This document shows positions 38,401 to 49,400 of a stretch of 53,526 bases of DNA, piece by piece. The position numbers and the translations under genes are program-made. The notes under the pieces were generated by a model that worked only from the letters and a program-made list of their open reading frames with translations, was not told the DNA's origin and searched no databases. Position 1 is the first letter of the stretch. Each line of letters begins with the position of its first letter. The stretch comes from Tritrichomonas foetus. Taxonomy: Eukaryota > Parabasalia > Tritrichomonadida > Tritrichomonadidae. The stretch spans positions 1-53,526 of the forward strand of contig MLAK01000863.1 of assembly GCA_001839685.1 (NCBI GenBank), in the 5' to 3' direction.

Positions 38401-40028
38401 TATATACAGCATGATGCACATAAATTTTTAATATCTGTTTCTGCATGCAGTGCTTTTTTATCATCATCTGATAATTTTCGATTACGATTTTGACAAACGA
38501 TGCATCTTCGTTCAGGTCGTGCAAATTTTCCATCAGTTGTCATTAAAACTGCACGATCAATAAGCATATTTATATTTATTTTCTCAGTTGTATCATTAAT
38601 TTGTATTTCAGCGAGTTCTTCAGGCATAGTATTTCCGTATAAGCCAAATAAAGCATGATCAATAAAATGTCTTTCATTTTTATCATTTTCATTTTGAATC
38701 AATGAGAAAATCGTTGAAGGATCAAAGGAAACACCATTTTCATCAACATGATGTTGAAGTTGAGAAAAATCAAATTCATATTGTGGTGAAATCCATTTCA
38801 TCCAATTCAAAAAGTCATTTAAATCTGCGAATTCCATATGTTGTACATAAGGACGTGTTCGGAGACAAAGAATTTGAGATTTTCCTGAACCAAAGAAAAA
38901 AGTTTCGGCAGCATTTGCTTGTTTAAGAATTCCTTGGATATGATTATTTATCACCATCTGCTGTGGTTGTCCATCAATATTTGGGACAAAAAGTGTTAAT
39001 GTACAAGCCCGTCTCATAAATGTATATGCATATTGGACTACATCTTTGTATTGTGGATGATTTGGCATATAATCAGATGGCAAGTATAATATTACATATG
39101 AAACTGATGATTCTGGATTTTTCAAATAGAACATATATGGATTTAAATTGATTCTTATATTATCTAATGTATCTTTTATCTTTCCAGTGAAAAGATTCAC
39201 GATATCTGAGAAGCGACCAATCAATCCCAAAATTCTCATTTTTGAACCAGCAAAAAAATTGAAATTAACTGTACAACAATCTCGAGATGATTTACTGTTT
39301 AATGACAAATCAATAGGGATAGCACCAAGCATATCAATTTTGAATGATGGTTGCCATGTTCCATGAATTAAAGAAAATTCACAAAAAGTTCGTGGTGGTG
39401 GCGGTTTGATGGCTTGCATGGTCAAATTTGATGGAATTCTTAATCGAATTTTTTGCTGATTGTGTTTAATTTGAAATATCTCAGTTTTAGAAACAACAAT
39501 GCCAATAACAACTGAGTCAAGTTGAATTTTTGGTGGCCAGTAAACTGAGAATCCAGCAGGGGTATAAAAAAGTAAAAGGAATGTATTTGATGTATTGTTT
39601 TCTACAATTTCATTTGTCTTTTTAAAAAGTTTGTCAAGATGGTCGGATGCATACGACATATTTTCAGGATTGAGTGAGGGAATATTCAGTTCGTCAACAA
39701 CTAATTCATTGAATTGGCCATCCGTTAAACGATTTGCGAAGTCAAAATGGCTTTCAAAATTAATTCGTTGATCTGTGATAATAAAGCCAGCAGCAGCGAG
39801 GTACATGCGAAGAGAATCGAGCTGTCCATTGGAATCAAAGCGATCTGGTGTGATTGATTGCGCAATGTATGGATCAGTAAAGTGATATGAAGATTCTAAT
39901 AAATGATAGAACGAAACAGGAACGAAATTCATCTCCACATCGTCGACTTCTGGGTAATAAAAACATCCTTCGGCTGGTTTAATGTAGTTATCGTTTCCAT
40001 GAAGAAAATTAAATCGGGCAAAATCCAT
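35421..40028 (-). CDS. Large protein with zinc-binding Cys cluster and VLIG-like C-terminal G domain
   Basis: 1535 aa; not assigned to a named family. A Cys cluster at about 505-545 (CIVC ... CASCC) looks like a zinc ribbon or finger. The C-terminal part from about 1250 resembles the G domain of very large inducible GTPases (VLIG/GVIN): DIGDNDGSGILSSVCG in the P-loop position, GSCRVGG in switch I, LFMTDGF as G3, then a helix and SDLVIVNAGSDTELLLDVI, like the family's SDLTIIN...DILQIV segment. The P-loop lacks its usual Lys, so GTP hydrolysis is doubtful. The protein ends in a 40-residue Asp/Glu tail. The VLIG call is inference from motif order. Confidence 0.65.
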   Translation of the reverse strand: MDFARFNFLHGNDNYIKPAEGCFYYPEVDDVEMNFVPVSFYHLLESSYHFTDPYIAQSITPDRFDSNGQLDSLRMYLAAAGFIITDQRINFESHFDFANRLTDGQFNELVVDELNIPSLNPENMSYASDHLDKLFKKTNEIVENNTSNTFLLLFYTPAGFSVYWPPKIQLDSVVIGIVVSKTEIFQIKHNQQKIRLRIPSNLTMQAIKPPPPRTFCEFSLIHGTWQPSFKIDMLGAIPIDLSLNSKSSRDCCTVNFNFFAGSKMRILGLIGRFSDIVNLFTGKIKDTLDNIRINLNPYMFYLKNPESSVSYVILYLPSDYMPNHPQYKDVVQYAYTFMRRACTLTLFVPNIDGQPQQMVINNHIQGILKQANAAETFFFGSGKSQILCLRTRPYVQHMEFADLNDFLNWMKWISPQYEFDFSQLQHHVDENGVSFDPSTIFSLIQNENDKNERHFIDHALFGLYGNTMPEELAEIQINDTTEKININMLIDRAVLMTTDGKFARPERRCIVCQNRNRKLSDDDKKALHAETDIKNLCASCCIYKIKATSGSSSQDISAFNRLNNELASYKRRYDDSVSKLISCMTHNPTKPQQEVANFFIEWFFEYWTQYCLEADWESLKEGNYLGLDNFDQVQLDANMHIVNLNNCIEKISDKKLPSTKGKQYFEALAKITMYCAHKLDHEQIFNDFKSSLIEYNTKKRENRRPMEFSQYLAKCKARNQAPKKIPEDTSKIVFKSITATNRMTIDVIVNDDLNTIDFKHYTFHHVNASTDGKFSAEPLQGEKMAELIEQTCKMNIVNAWRVNNGVLVLTAIGNKLRLIFLPANFQGRFVDHYVYETDIADSKFCYAAFAPLTNILCIVSKVKTETQQIRRYIILVQVSLDLTSSVEIRRRPLECLLPLPKTFSEDKPDTIFDGFTINDTASKGVLGASIPGSSPIVSLGKNDENYSEQTENEPIFNEPSEHVLIEFDPMTLSMTTIRNISSRSANISVPVCPLHFHTNKTEDDTIIAVSPDTDLDHFHQIFIFSPENTQIARIKLNGLGDYINNRIGVANYDNQNILVFAHGNQPPTLQQAISNIPMFPNKTDMFYTNFDFASIPKFIAECNSHYGFSEIERAFFPTHMPYPVELVKFDVLDTNTKETDYLEYQNLISEIKVTMSEILPFENWSVPFRIHKKPSDNNMNNLFGRDNYDAVINFITRIMSLPQIFVPSITRAPTSVIKYLDSSISTEATRVMSQFPPLPLLRDTINRNSVTISLVDIGDNDGSGILSSVCGIPFTPSLNGSCRVGGNFAPLFKKGSPLFMTDGFTINNKSVKSFVNIIVAAFKADRPNIIVSNAVTIYCALSCSDLVIVNAGSDTELLLDVINMLIEVIDPLDDQNGRLFYRGEERIETSRRMAFITDLGAAPEAKLADIAGKISYSLTLSQSQFAKNILKGPNTFIPAEMSNFEIARAISNDHLIPIAEKVEKSHDCRTLDAYANIQKAAGYFSSLLSHIDMYMETGADDDNDSDVGSDDDECEEEEEETSNEEEDSNDNEEDD

Positions 40029-40345
40029 TTTTGATTTTTGGGGAATTCGTCTTCTAAAAAATCTGCCATGGAAGGAAATTTTCGATTGAATGAATAAGGT
40101 GTAATTTTATGAATATATGGTGAAATATTAAATATGCAATTGAATGAAATTGAGAATATATTTGGCCATAATTATAATGTTTTCGTCATGTTGAGCTTTT
40201 GGGTGAATTCTAAATAGAATCAATTGATTTTTTCACCTCGTGTAAATGATCTTTTTTTCATTTTAAAAAACCAATAAAAACGAAAAGTAAGACTCAATAA
40301 ATAGAATGATTAATCATAATTTACCATACAATTACATTTAATATT
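40029..40345. other. Intergenic, about 320 bp
   Basis: AT-rich spacer between two minus-strand genes. Nothing recognisable; poly-T and poly-A short runs only. Confidence 0.35.
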
Positions 40346-42454
40346 TTACATTTGGGAAAGAAGTTCATCTATATTAATGTCACCATTCTTTTCAATCTCT
40401 TCAGCAAGTTTCAAGAACAGTGAGCAAGGTTGGATGTCTGCAACAACCGATCCAAACCTTGCTCTTGATAATTCTTTCTCTTTTTCATCATCTTCTTCAC
40501 CATTTTCGGTCTTTTCTTCATTACCCTCCTTATCTTCAACATTCTTTTCACCTTCTTCTTTATCTTCTTTCTTTTCTTCTTCTTCTTTGTGTGTTTTGAT
40601 GAGAAGACTGTCACCTTTATCTTCTGATTTCATTTCAGTACTATCTAAAATGTCAGAGAAATTATCAGACAATAAAATTTCACTTTGTTCTTTGTCAGAA
40701 CGTCGATATTTCTCACTGTCTGAAGGAGGATTATTGATTAATTCAAGTTTTTCTTCTTTTCTGTATTCCTTTAGTATTTCATCTTCTTCATTTTTAGTGG
40801 CTTCGATTTTCTTGTATTCATTTTCTATCATTTCATCAAGTTCAGCAGCACCAGTAGCAATTTCTTGTGCAATCTTAACTGCCTCAATGTGTTGGAGGAC
40901 TTCATCTGATTTAAATTGTGCTTCAAGGTTTTCTTCAAATATTGCATCTTTTGTATCATATTCTTGATCATCTTTAATTTCTTCTTCTTTGATGATTTTT
41001 TCTTCATCATCAATATCTTTCACGTCATCATTGTCGTATTCGTCATCGTCGTTTGAAACTAAATGACCCTTTACACGATTGAATCTTGTTGTTGATGCTT
41101 TGTCTGATGGTGGCTGAATGAGTGCAGAATCTTGGAATCCTGCTGGGCCACTTTTAGACATGTTGTTTATATCAATACTCGATGTAAAGTCGCCAGTCAT
41201 GGAATAATCAAAGTCTAAAGTTGGCTCAACATCCAATTGAACAAACCTTTGAAGTGAAACATAAATTGAACCATTTATAACTCCACTTAATGGTTCTTTT
41301 ACTTCTTCTTGCATATCTTCTTGTATTTCTTCTTGTGCTTCTTCCTTTTCATCATTAAAGTCATTCTGATTATCATCGTTGTAGTTTTCATCGCTTTGGT
41401 CAGCCTCAGAAAGATCGTCAGAAATGTGAATATCTTCTTGTTGAGGTTGTTGTTTAGGCTTACTTTCAAATAAGTTATTAAAAAGTCGATTATTATTCTT
41501 ATTAAACTTCCTCTTAGGCTTCTGTTGTTTATTTTGTTCCGATAATTGCGCAAAATCATAAGTTTGATCATTTTCGCTTTCATCTAATTCTTCTTCTTTC
41601 TTTTCAGGAATGTTAAGATTTTGTCTCCAATTTTTACTACGTTCTCGTTTCTGTTTCTGTTGTTTGTTTTTCTCTTTCTTTTCAAGTATATCTGATCGTT
41701 TCGCTTCAAATTCTTTTCTCATTTTGTTTAATGTATTGCGACGCCTGTTGTTTTCATGCTGGGCAGCAGCAAGTCTCTTCTTTAAATGTGTGATTTTGGG
41801 GTTTTCTGTGGGATCTGCTGCAAGATCGTTTAATTTCAATTCAAGATCATCATCAAGTTCGGCGCCTTCTTTTCGTAATTCTGATAATCGTTTTCTTAGT
41901 TCTGTTATTTTTTCACGTGATGAGTCGATTTCGCTTCGTGTGTCTGATTCGTATATTTCATATAATTCATTTTTCTTATCATCCAATTCTTCTTCTTTTA
42001 CAGTCAAATGATCGAGGTTAAAGTGAAATTTCCCTTTCAATTCAGAAATTTCCTTACTGAGTTCCTTTTGTATTGCTTCCGTGAAAGTCCTTCGAATGGT
42101 TGCTAATTCGTCGTCGAGCTCTCTTTTTGTCTGTCGAGCTTCATCGGTTTTGGCTGCGATTTCTGTCATTTCAGGAGTGTAGTTCATCCTTTCGCATCGG
42201 GTTTGGAGATCATCTGATTCCTGCTGGAGAGGATCCACGGCCTCTCTCATTTCATTAATTTGTTGGGTCAAATATACCCATTGTTGCGACAAATATTCTG
42301 GCTTATCAAATTCGGTTGTTGAACGATTTGGATTGATATTTCCTTTTTTTAAAAGCTTTGGTTTGGGAATTCCAGCGCTAGCGTTAACTTCGAGATCACG
42401 TCGGCTCGATGGTGGATTTTTATGGAGCGGTGGTAGAACAGCGACTGATGCCAT
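40346..42454 (-). CDS. Coiled-coil protein with acidic C-terminal half
   Basis: 702 aa. A Pro/Ser-rich N-terminus (about 1-50) is followed by heptad-rich coiled coil at about 55-290 (e.g. LSQQWVYLTQQINEMREAVDPL, KITELRKRLSELRKEGAELDDDLELK), a basic patch (about 255-285) and a long Asp/Glu/Lys-rich disordered stretch to about 690 ending in a short amphipathic helix (SLFLKLAEEIEKNG). No catalytic motif. The layout suggests a cytoskeletal or scaffold protein, possibly of the flagellar or axostyle apparatus, but this is inference. Alternating acidic and basic simple sequence makes homology searches prone to false hits. Confidence 0.75.
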   Translation of the reverse strand: MASVAVLPPLHKNPPSSRRDLEVNASAGIPKPKLLKKGNINPNRSTTEFDKPEYLSQQWVYLTQQINEMREAVDPLQQESDDLQTRCERMNYTPEMTEIAAKTDEARQTKRELDDELATIRRTFTEAIQKELSKEISELKGKFHFNLDHLTVKEEELDDKKNELYEIYESDTRSEIDSSREKITELRKRLSELRKEGAELDDDLELKLNDLAADPTENPKITHLKKRLAAAQHENNRRRNTLNKMRKEFEAKRSDILEKKEKNKQQKQKRERSKNWRQNLNIPEKKEEELDESENDQTYDFAQLSEQNKQQKPKRKFNKNNNRLFNNLFESKPKQQPQQEDIHISDDLSEADQSDENYNDDNQNDFNDEKEEAQEEIQEDMQEEVKEPLSGVINGSIYVSLQRFVQLDVEPTLDFDYSMTGDFTSSIDINNMSKSGPAGFQDSALIQPPSDKASTTRFNRVKGHLVSNDDDEYDNDDVKDIDDEEKIIKEEEIKDDQEYDTKDAIFEENLEAQFKSDEVLQHIEAVKIAQEIATGAAELDEMIENEYKKIEATKNEEDEILKEYRKEEKLELINNPPSDSEKYRRSDKEQSEILLSDNFSDILDSTEMKSEDKGDSLLIKTHKEEEEKKEDKEEGEKNVEDKEGNEEKTENGEEDDEKEKELSRARFGSVVADIQPCSLFLKLAEEIEKNGDINIDELLSQM

Positions 42455-43058
42455 CGAGTTTTATACTTTGATATTTTGAATATGAGAAAAATCTAACTAT
42501 CTAGCATACGTTAAAATTCATTTGTATTGAATATTCAAATCCAATTATTTGTAAACCACTCAAAATTGAGCATATTTAATTGATTAAATTTCTCTAAATG
42601 TAATTAATATCAGTAATTTATAAATGAGATTTCAGAATTACAATCGTTCCTCCACAAATAAAACCAAGTTAATGAGGATGTTCCTCTTCTAAGTATCAAT
42701 GACTTCATATTTCACTTTTTCTGTGAGGTAAACGTTAAGCCTGTTTTTGGAAAACCACTTTTTCTCCAATAAGTTCTTTCACCTATTATTGTGTAATTCT
42801 CTTAAACTCTTATTATAGGCTCTTTGTTAAAGAGTCTTAACTAACTATTGGAAACTAGACATCTTGTCAAAAATTTGGTCCAAGAGGAATTCACTTTTTG
42901 GAGGAAATGGAATGACACTTTTTGATATCACATAAATGCCTTTTAATTTCCAAAAGATTGTCGATTAAATTTAATACAACTATCAAAATAAAACAAAAAG
43001 ATACTGATGATAATTCAAATGTTTTTAACCTTGCTGGAATTATAATAAATTTTATCTA
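42455..43058. other. Intergenic, about 600 bp
   Basis: Spacer upstream of the coiled-coil gene and left of the ankyrin relic. TCAAAG at 42466-42471 (minus) is a weak Initiator candidate 15 nt before the ATG at 42454. Otherwise nothing. Confidence 0.35.
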
Positions 43059-43366
43059 GAAATATTCCAACCATATGATGATATTTCCGAAGATAGAAAT
43101 TTATTAAGTATTCTCAAAAGAGATGATATTACGAGTCTCGAAAAACTAGGATATATTTTCATGAAGAAGATTTTTCTTTATTTATTTATTTAATTTGCTC
43201 TGTTAATCACTTATTCTATGAAATTATTTTGGTATTTAAAAACAACCAATTTTTTTTATCACTCGAAAATGGATATCTTGATATAGTCGAATTACTATTG
43301 AGCGATACAAGAATCAAGCCAGTATTTAGTTCTTTTTGCGACTACAGTGATATAACGGAATATTGA
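43059..43366 (+). pseudogene. Ankyrin-repeat gene relic
   Basis: Two in-frame fragments separated by a stop and a frame change. The first (43059-43193) reads EIFQPYDDISEDRNLLSILK, like the region before the repeats in trichomonad ankyrin proteins. The second (43259-43366) reads ENGYLDIVELLLSDTRIKP, a textbook ankyrin helix pair. No ATG context or continuing ORF exists. Trichomonad genomes carry hundreds of such genes, so a decayed copy is plausible. The break is left as found. Confidence 0.6.
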
Positions 43367-43540
43367 TCAGATAAAGCCGATCTATTTGATTCAATATTCA
43401 AGTGAAATCGTAATTCTTGTTAGGGTTTTAAAAAAAGAAAACAATTCTAGTTTCATTTATGTGTGGTGTATTAAAATAAATAGAGAATAAAATAAATCTA
43501 TATTTACAAACAAAAAAATATAAATAAGAATGACTGAAAG

Positions 43541-46072
43541 TTAGGCTGGAGGTGGTGGTGGTGGCGGCTGCTCTGTTTGATCATCAGGACCATTAAGCCA
43601 GATTTTCTTTAGCCTCATTAACCTCCTTGTCCGGGTGTCATTTCGACGAAATTCAGATCTTCTTACAACCGGCGCAACATATTTCTGGTTTCGAGAGTTT
43701 CCAGAATTTCCTGAATTATTACTTGGGGTATTTCCATAAAGCCTTTTAAACTTATCAACTGGTTTTTCGTTTTTATATGGGTTTGCAATATTGGTCCTAC
43801 GTTGAATCATCTTTCTCATCATTGCTGCAGTTCTTGGATCTTCAAAATTATAACCTTCAGCAGCAGCCTGTCTCCTAAGTCTTTCTTCTTCATCAATCAT
43901 GTCTCCATTACTTCCGTTTGTATTTCCAAATATGCTTCCTGGAGAGTTTTCATTGCCGTTATGGTGTCTTGGAGATCGAGGTTGTTGTGGCGGCGTTTGT
44001 GGTGGCTGCGGTTGACCATTTTGACCTGGTGATACTCCAAGCTGTTGTTGAAGTTCAGGATCATCATTAAATTCGATTCTTTGATTAAAGCCAGATAAAA
44101 AGCTGTTGTATTCATCTGCATCAAGTGGAATTGACTGAGATTCTGCTTGAACATTTGAACGACGTGGAGAAGGAGTTTTGTTTTCATTTCCATTATTTAT
44201 ATAATCTGGAAGGTCTAAAAGGAAACTTCGATGATTATTTTCATTGTCATCATCATCAAATCCATCAAAATCAGAAAGATCTTCAAGTCCATCAAGCCAA
44301 TCTAAATCTAAATCATCAAGATCAGGTAATTCTGGAAAACCAAAGTCAAAATCTAATTCTTTTTCTCTTTTTCTAATCAAATCATTATTATCAATAACAT
44401 TATTATTGTTATTATTATTAATAACAGGTGAGGGTTTCTTGAGGTTTCTATTATTTTTAGGTTTAAGATTATCTTGTAAATTATTGATACTGTTGTTGTT
44501 TGTGTTATTTTGGTTTTCGGGTGCTCTTTGATTGACTAGTTGTCTTGTTTTTTCAAGGAGTTGGTCTTCAGAGATTTCTTTTTTAGCTTGTTCAGAGAGT
44601 GCTTTTGCTTTGAGTGCAGCTTCATAGGCTTTTCTTTGTGCTTCTTTTAATTTCAATTTAGAATTGAATTTCTTGAATGTTGATTGAATTCGAATTGCAG
44701 CTATTGTTTTTTGTAAAGAACAAATCAGCCGTTTCTTTCTCCATGAAATGAAAGAATGTTTCAAAATTACAGATTTCTGAACTGTTTTTGAAAGTTTGTT
44801 TAATTTGAAACTTTTTGCCATTTTCATAAAAATTGCAATTCTCCATTTCTTTAATTCATTTTTATTTTTCATTCTTTCTTTAATTTTTGGAATCAATTTT
44901 TTTCCTAGTTCCTTTAAAATTTCATTTTTATAATTATTTGAACGATGTTTTGAAGGTTTTTTGATTTCTTCTTGGTCAGATTGAAGCACAATCATAATTG
45001 GTTGTTTTGGTGGCTTTATTGATGCTTGAATTTTTGTTTCTCTTAATTTGAAAAATTCTGTAATTTTTTCCTCGCTCATTCTCGGTTCTTTCACAGTTTG
45101 CTTTACTTTGGGCTTCACTGTGATTGGTGGTTGCTTTTGAGATGTTGTTTGATCTGATTTCTTTTGAATATTATTTAACATTTCTGAGAACGAAGGCGCA
45201 TGATTTTCTTTCATTTCTTTGATCATTTGTACCTCTCTTCGATGTTTTTCGGCTTCTTTTTCAAGTGATTCGAAAAATAATTTTTGTTTTTGTTCCATTT
45301 CTTCTTGTTTTCTTTTTAGCTCTGCTTCTGCTTCTTCCTGGCGTTTTCTCCGTTCAAGAATGAATTTTGAACTCAATCTTTCTGTTTCATCATGATCACG
45401 CAAAATTGTTTTTACATCACCTGGCTTTCGAATATATCGACCTAAGAATGATGTTTGTTCTTCTTTTATAACTTTTGGTGGATCGATTTCAATATTTCCT
45501 GTGATTTCATTATTCAAATTATTTTCATTTTCTTTATTTTCAACTTTTTGTGATAAAGAAAGAGAATTGGATTTTGATTTTTCTTCTTCTTCTTTAATTT
45601 CTTCTTGTTTGATTACTTCTGCAATTTCATCTGATTTTGTAATGTTTTTGAGAAAATCATCCAAATCTTCTGACTTTTGTGAAATATTTAATATATCTTT
45701 CACAATTGTGCTGACGCGGGCAGCCTGCTTGTGCTCGAATGATTCTGTATCGATTAGTGGTTTTGCTTCTTCTGGAGAAATTTCAATTGGTGCTGATAAT
45801 TCGACTTTGACATCATTTGCGATAAATTTGTCTGTTTCTTCGAGAAGCGACTTCAATCGATCTGTAATTTCCGCTTGAATTTCTTCGTCTGGAATTGAAG
45901 GAGCAAGCAGTTGTTCGAATAACCGCTTCTCTTCTTCGGTTTTTTCGGGTATAGGTTCAGGTTTTGCATCGAGAAAAGACCAATCGTTTAAATCTTCGTT
46001 GGGATCTATTCCGTAAATTTCATAATCTTCGTTTAAGTTGATTGAGAAGGCTTCGCGCTTTGGCAAGCTCAT
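43541..46072 (-). CDS. IQ-motif coiled-coil protein with proline-rich tail
   Basis: 843 aa from ATG 46072 (MSLPKREAFSINLNEDYEIY). ATGs at 46081 and 46141 are in frame but add only Lys/Phe-rich residues. Acidic N-terminal region with helical segments, then a highly charged coiled coil at about 225-300 (RRKRQEEAEAELKRKQEEME), a basic region with IAAIRIQSTFKKFNSK, an IQ calmodulin-binding motif, Asn-rich runs, an Asp-rich block (DFGFPELPDLDDLDLDWLDG), Gln/Pro-rich linkers and a C-terminal PPPPPPPA. It is likely a calmodulin- or light-chain-regulated cytoskeletal protein. It is reminiscent of centriolar or axonemal IQ proteins but not assignable. Mostly disordered. Confidence 0.75.
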   Translation of the reverse strand: MSLPKREAFSINLNEDYEIYGIDPNEDLNDWSFLDAKPEPIPEKTEEEKRLFEQLLAPSIPDEEIQAEITDRLKSLLEETDKFIANDVKVELSAPIEISPEEAKPLIDTESFEHKQAARVSTIVKDILNISQKSEDLDDFLKNITKSDEIAEVIKQEEIKEEEEKSKSNSLSLSQKVENKENENNLNNEITGNIEIDPPKVIKEEQTSFLGRYIRKPGDVKTILRDHDETERLSSKFILERRKRQEEAEAELKRKQEEMEQKQKLFFESLEKEAEKHRREVQMIKEMKENHAPSFSEMLNNIQKKSDQTTSQKQPPITVKPKVKQTVKEPRMSEEKITEFFKLRETKIQASIKPPKQPIMIVLQSDQEEIKKPSKHRSNNYKNEILKELGKKLIPKIKERMKNKNELKKWRIAIFMKMAKSFKLNKLSKTVQKSVILKHSFISWRKKRLICSLQKTIAAIRIQSTFKKFNSKLKLKEAQRKAYEAALKAKALSEQAKKEISEDQLLEKTRQLVNQRAPENQNNTNNNSINNLQDNLKPKNNRNLKKPSPVINNNNNNNVIDNNDLIRKREKELDFDFGFPELPDLDDLDLDWLDGLEDLSDFDGFDDDDNENNHRSFLLDLPDYINNGNENKTPSPRRSNVQAESQSIPLDADEYNSFLSGFNQRIEFNDDPELQQQLGVSPGQNGQPQPPQTPPQQPRSPRHHNGNENSPGSIFGNTNGSNGDMIDEEERLRRQAAAEGYNFEDPRTAAMMRKMIQRRTNIANPYKNEKPVDKFKRLYGNTPSNNSGNSGNSRNQKYVAPVVRRSEFRRNDTRTRRLMRLKKIWLNGPDDQTEQPPPPPPPA

Positions 46073-46433
46073 CTCGAGCATCAAAAAACCTATTTTTTTG
46101 GGTAGAAATCTTTGAAAATTTTTATGGAAAAAGTTTTTCATGAACAGAAAGTTTTAAGTAGTTTATTTTACGATTTCAATATTTCTGTCGTTATTAATCA
46201 AAATAAAAAAGTCGTTATAATTAGAAACTTTTTGAATGTGACAAACTTTTTATCACGTCAAACTTTTTGCATCAGACGCAGGCATAACCTGGAAACTCAT
46301 AATCAAAAATCCTATTCATTGATACATCAATTAAAGATTAAAATGAAAAATATAAATTTATTTTTGTAGAAAAACATTCAATAAAATATATTTATTTACA
46401 AACAAAACAAAACATATAAAAGCATTATATTCA

Positions 46434-49400
46434 TTAATGCTTCTTCATTTTAGAAGCGTCATAGTCTGGATTATTCACCAAAGGAGAAAACTGTTTATGG
46501 ACATAATTATTAATTTCATCAATAATTCTTTTTGCTAAATTCGGTGCAGTATATTTCTGCTCATTGATCATTAATGTTACTTGTGTTTCTAATTTCATAT
46601 CATCGTAAGGCGACTCTTTTGTTTTATCGAAATATTCAACTTTCAATTTTCCAATTTCAATATCGGTTTCCGAAAAAGTGCAAACTGGATATTTATTCTT
46701 AATTAATTTATCATTATATGAAATCATTGGTTCTACAGTGTGCATCAATTTTGAAGTTATATCTGAATTCGCTGTAAATATAACTTCATTAAGTCCAAGA
46801 TAGATTCGTTCAAAGATTCCATCTTTATATGAAGTTAGAAGTCTAAAAACAGGTTTGTTTGAATCATATTTAACCGATATTATCTTAATTCGATTCTTAG
46901 AAATATCATACAATTCGCACATTGATGCAGATAATGTATTTTTATATTTATTATTGCTATCAACAGACTTTTGTGAATAAAAATTACCTAAATTCAATTC
47001 ATGTGTAACTTTATTCCTTTTTCGATAAATCATGGCATGAACTCCTTCAATTACAACATTTGAAACTAGATTAGGTAATTCCCATTGAGAATATAATTGG
47101 AAATTATATTTGGTTGATATATAAAGTAATGCAGAATCTGCAATCATTCCCCATAGATCATTTTTCGGGATTAATTTCATTTCTGTAAGTTCAGCTTTAA
47201 ATTTACGAGTGGAAATTGATGCATATTTAGCTGTAATTTTCATTGTTTTACTATCAATGTTTGTATAATGCATTAAAAGGTCATCAAAACGAACTTCTTC
47301 AATTTCAGCAGTATTAAAATAAGAAGTTAATGTATGAATAGATGTTTGATTATTACTAATTGTGAAACTCTTAGCAATAATTTTTCCATCATCAATGTGA
47401 TATTTCAGATCTAATCCGGATGAACCAAATACTTCAAAATTTTCAGCAAAAATTTTTGATGGTTCAAATGAAGAGAGTTTGATAATTGCATTAAAGAAAT
47501 TAATATCATTAAATGTAAGAGTTTCCACACTAATTTCTTGTTTTAACAATGAAATTTCACCATTTGATCCATTAATTACAAAATTTAAACGTTTATCATT
47601 CGGCATTTTTTGAGGTGATGATGCAAGGGCAAACATAATGTCAGAGTTAGTAAGACTAAATGATTCGGTTGATTTCATTGCATCTTCAGTGAATTCAAAA
47701 TGAGCGGCTCTTCGATTCCGTTTTTTATTATTCAGTTTGTCTAATTTGGTATTTCGATAAGGATTCACTGAATCGGATGGTGGTTTTAGAAGCTGTTTAG
47801 GTTTTTCAAATCGAACCATGTTAATTTTATCAAATGATGCTTCATTATTGTCTCCACGGGTATTCGAGAGACTATATTTATGGTTATTTACAATTAATTC
47901 TAAATCTTCGATATTAAAAGATAATAAAACTAATTGTTGATCAACAAAGCTGTCCAATACAATATAGCATGTTTTAATTTTAGAATAAATAATAAAGTAC
48001 AAATTGAATGACATCTGTCCAAAAATTGTACCAAATTGACCTCGAAATTTACAATCAACAAAAGTACTCGAATTAGAAACCATTGATGAACATGTGAACT
48101 TAAATTTAATAGGTGAGATAAATCTCACATTTCGAATTCTGTCGCATTTTGGGAAAGTTGTATTAACAAATTTTTTCGCCTGTTCATTATAAATTAATGG
48201 CTTTAAACAGATGTCAAATTGTAAATCAATAATTTTAAAGCATAGCCCTTCAATTTTTTGGTCAAATATTGAACTACTTGCTTGAATATTGTATTTGTTA
48301 TTTGTAAAAGATTCGTCAATTTCTGAAACTATTGATAAATAAGATCTTTTGATTTGTTCTTGGTTTGAAAAGAATGTTAAATTGCATTCTTCACAAACTA
48401 AAGAACTTTGACCGATAAATTGGCATTTTGTACTTGTAAAGTTAGCAATAGAATTATCTTTAGAAAGTAAATCAATTGTAAAATTGTCAGCTTTTGTTAG
48501 ATTTTTATTTTCAGAAAGTTGTGAAATTGAGATTCGGATCGAATTCATTTGACTTTTATTATCAACAATTGTGATTTGGAATGTATTGAAAATTATGTTG
48601 GAATAATGGAATTTATTTCGTTCAAAAATAAGACCAAGAAAGCGATATTCAAACCGAACTTTACAAGATTCAAAATTAAAAATTCTCTGAGTAATGATGC
48701 CTTTTGTTACATCGATTGAAAACTCATGATTGTCAGATAAACAATTAAAAGTTTCGAAAGTGAATTTCAGATCCTTTTTGAAATAAATATTTAAAAATTC
48801 TGGAAATACAAGTGAAATATTTGTATTGTCTAAATAAAAACCTTTCTGCAAATTATTTATTCGGACTGACAAAGAACTAAATCGACTAAAAAGTCTCCAA
48901 ATTGATTTAATTTGACTAAATCCAACAAATTCAGTTTCACCAACAATAAAATGATTATTTCGACATGATAGATTTAATATAGGTCTAAGTATTTGAATTC
49001 TTTCGGGAAAGGATCCGTGGAAATGAATTTGATGTTCATATTCATGAATTTCACATTCTAAATTCAAATCTGAATAATTTGCTTTTGAGCATTTCACAGA
49101 AAATAAAGATCCCGTGTGAATTGATTGATAATCTAAAACATGAAACTTAGTATTTTGGTTTTCATAATTAATTTCATCAATATTGATGGTTAAATGGAAA
49201 AAGTGATTTGATGGTATATTTCGTTCAAATGACTTTAAAGTTGTTTTTATTGCTTTTTTAACGTCATCTATGGTGATGTTTTTGAAAAATACTCCGTGCA
49301 CTTGAAAATGGCTGTGAATTCCAAAAGATGGATGGAGAAGAAGTACTGTAATTTCTCTGTTATCGAATGATATTTTTATGTTCTTTAGCGAAAGAAATGA

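Noticed and set aside
40377..40967. 196-codon plus-strand Ser/Phe-rich frame
   Set aside because: Antisense shadow of the acidic region of the coiled-coil gene; composition mirrors Glu/Lys codons.
46112..46369. 85-codon plus-strand frame overlapping the start of the IQ protein
   Set aside because: Begins antisense to the IQ gene extension and continues as Lys/Asn/Phe-rich AT-driven sequence.
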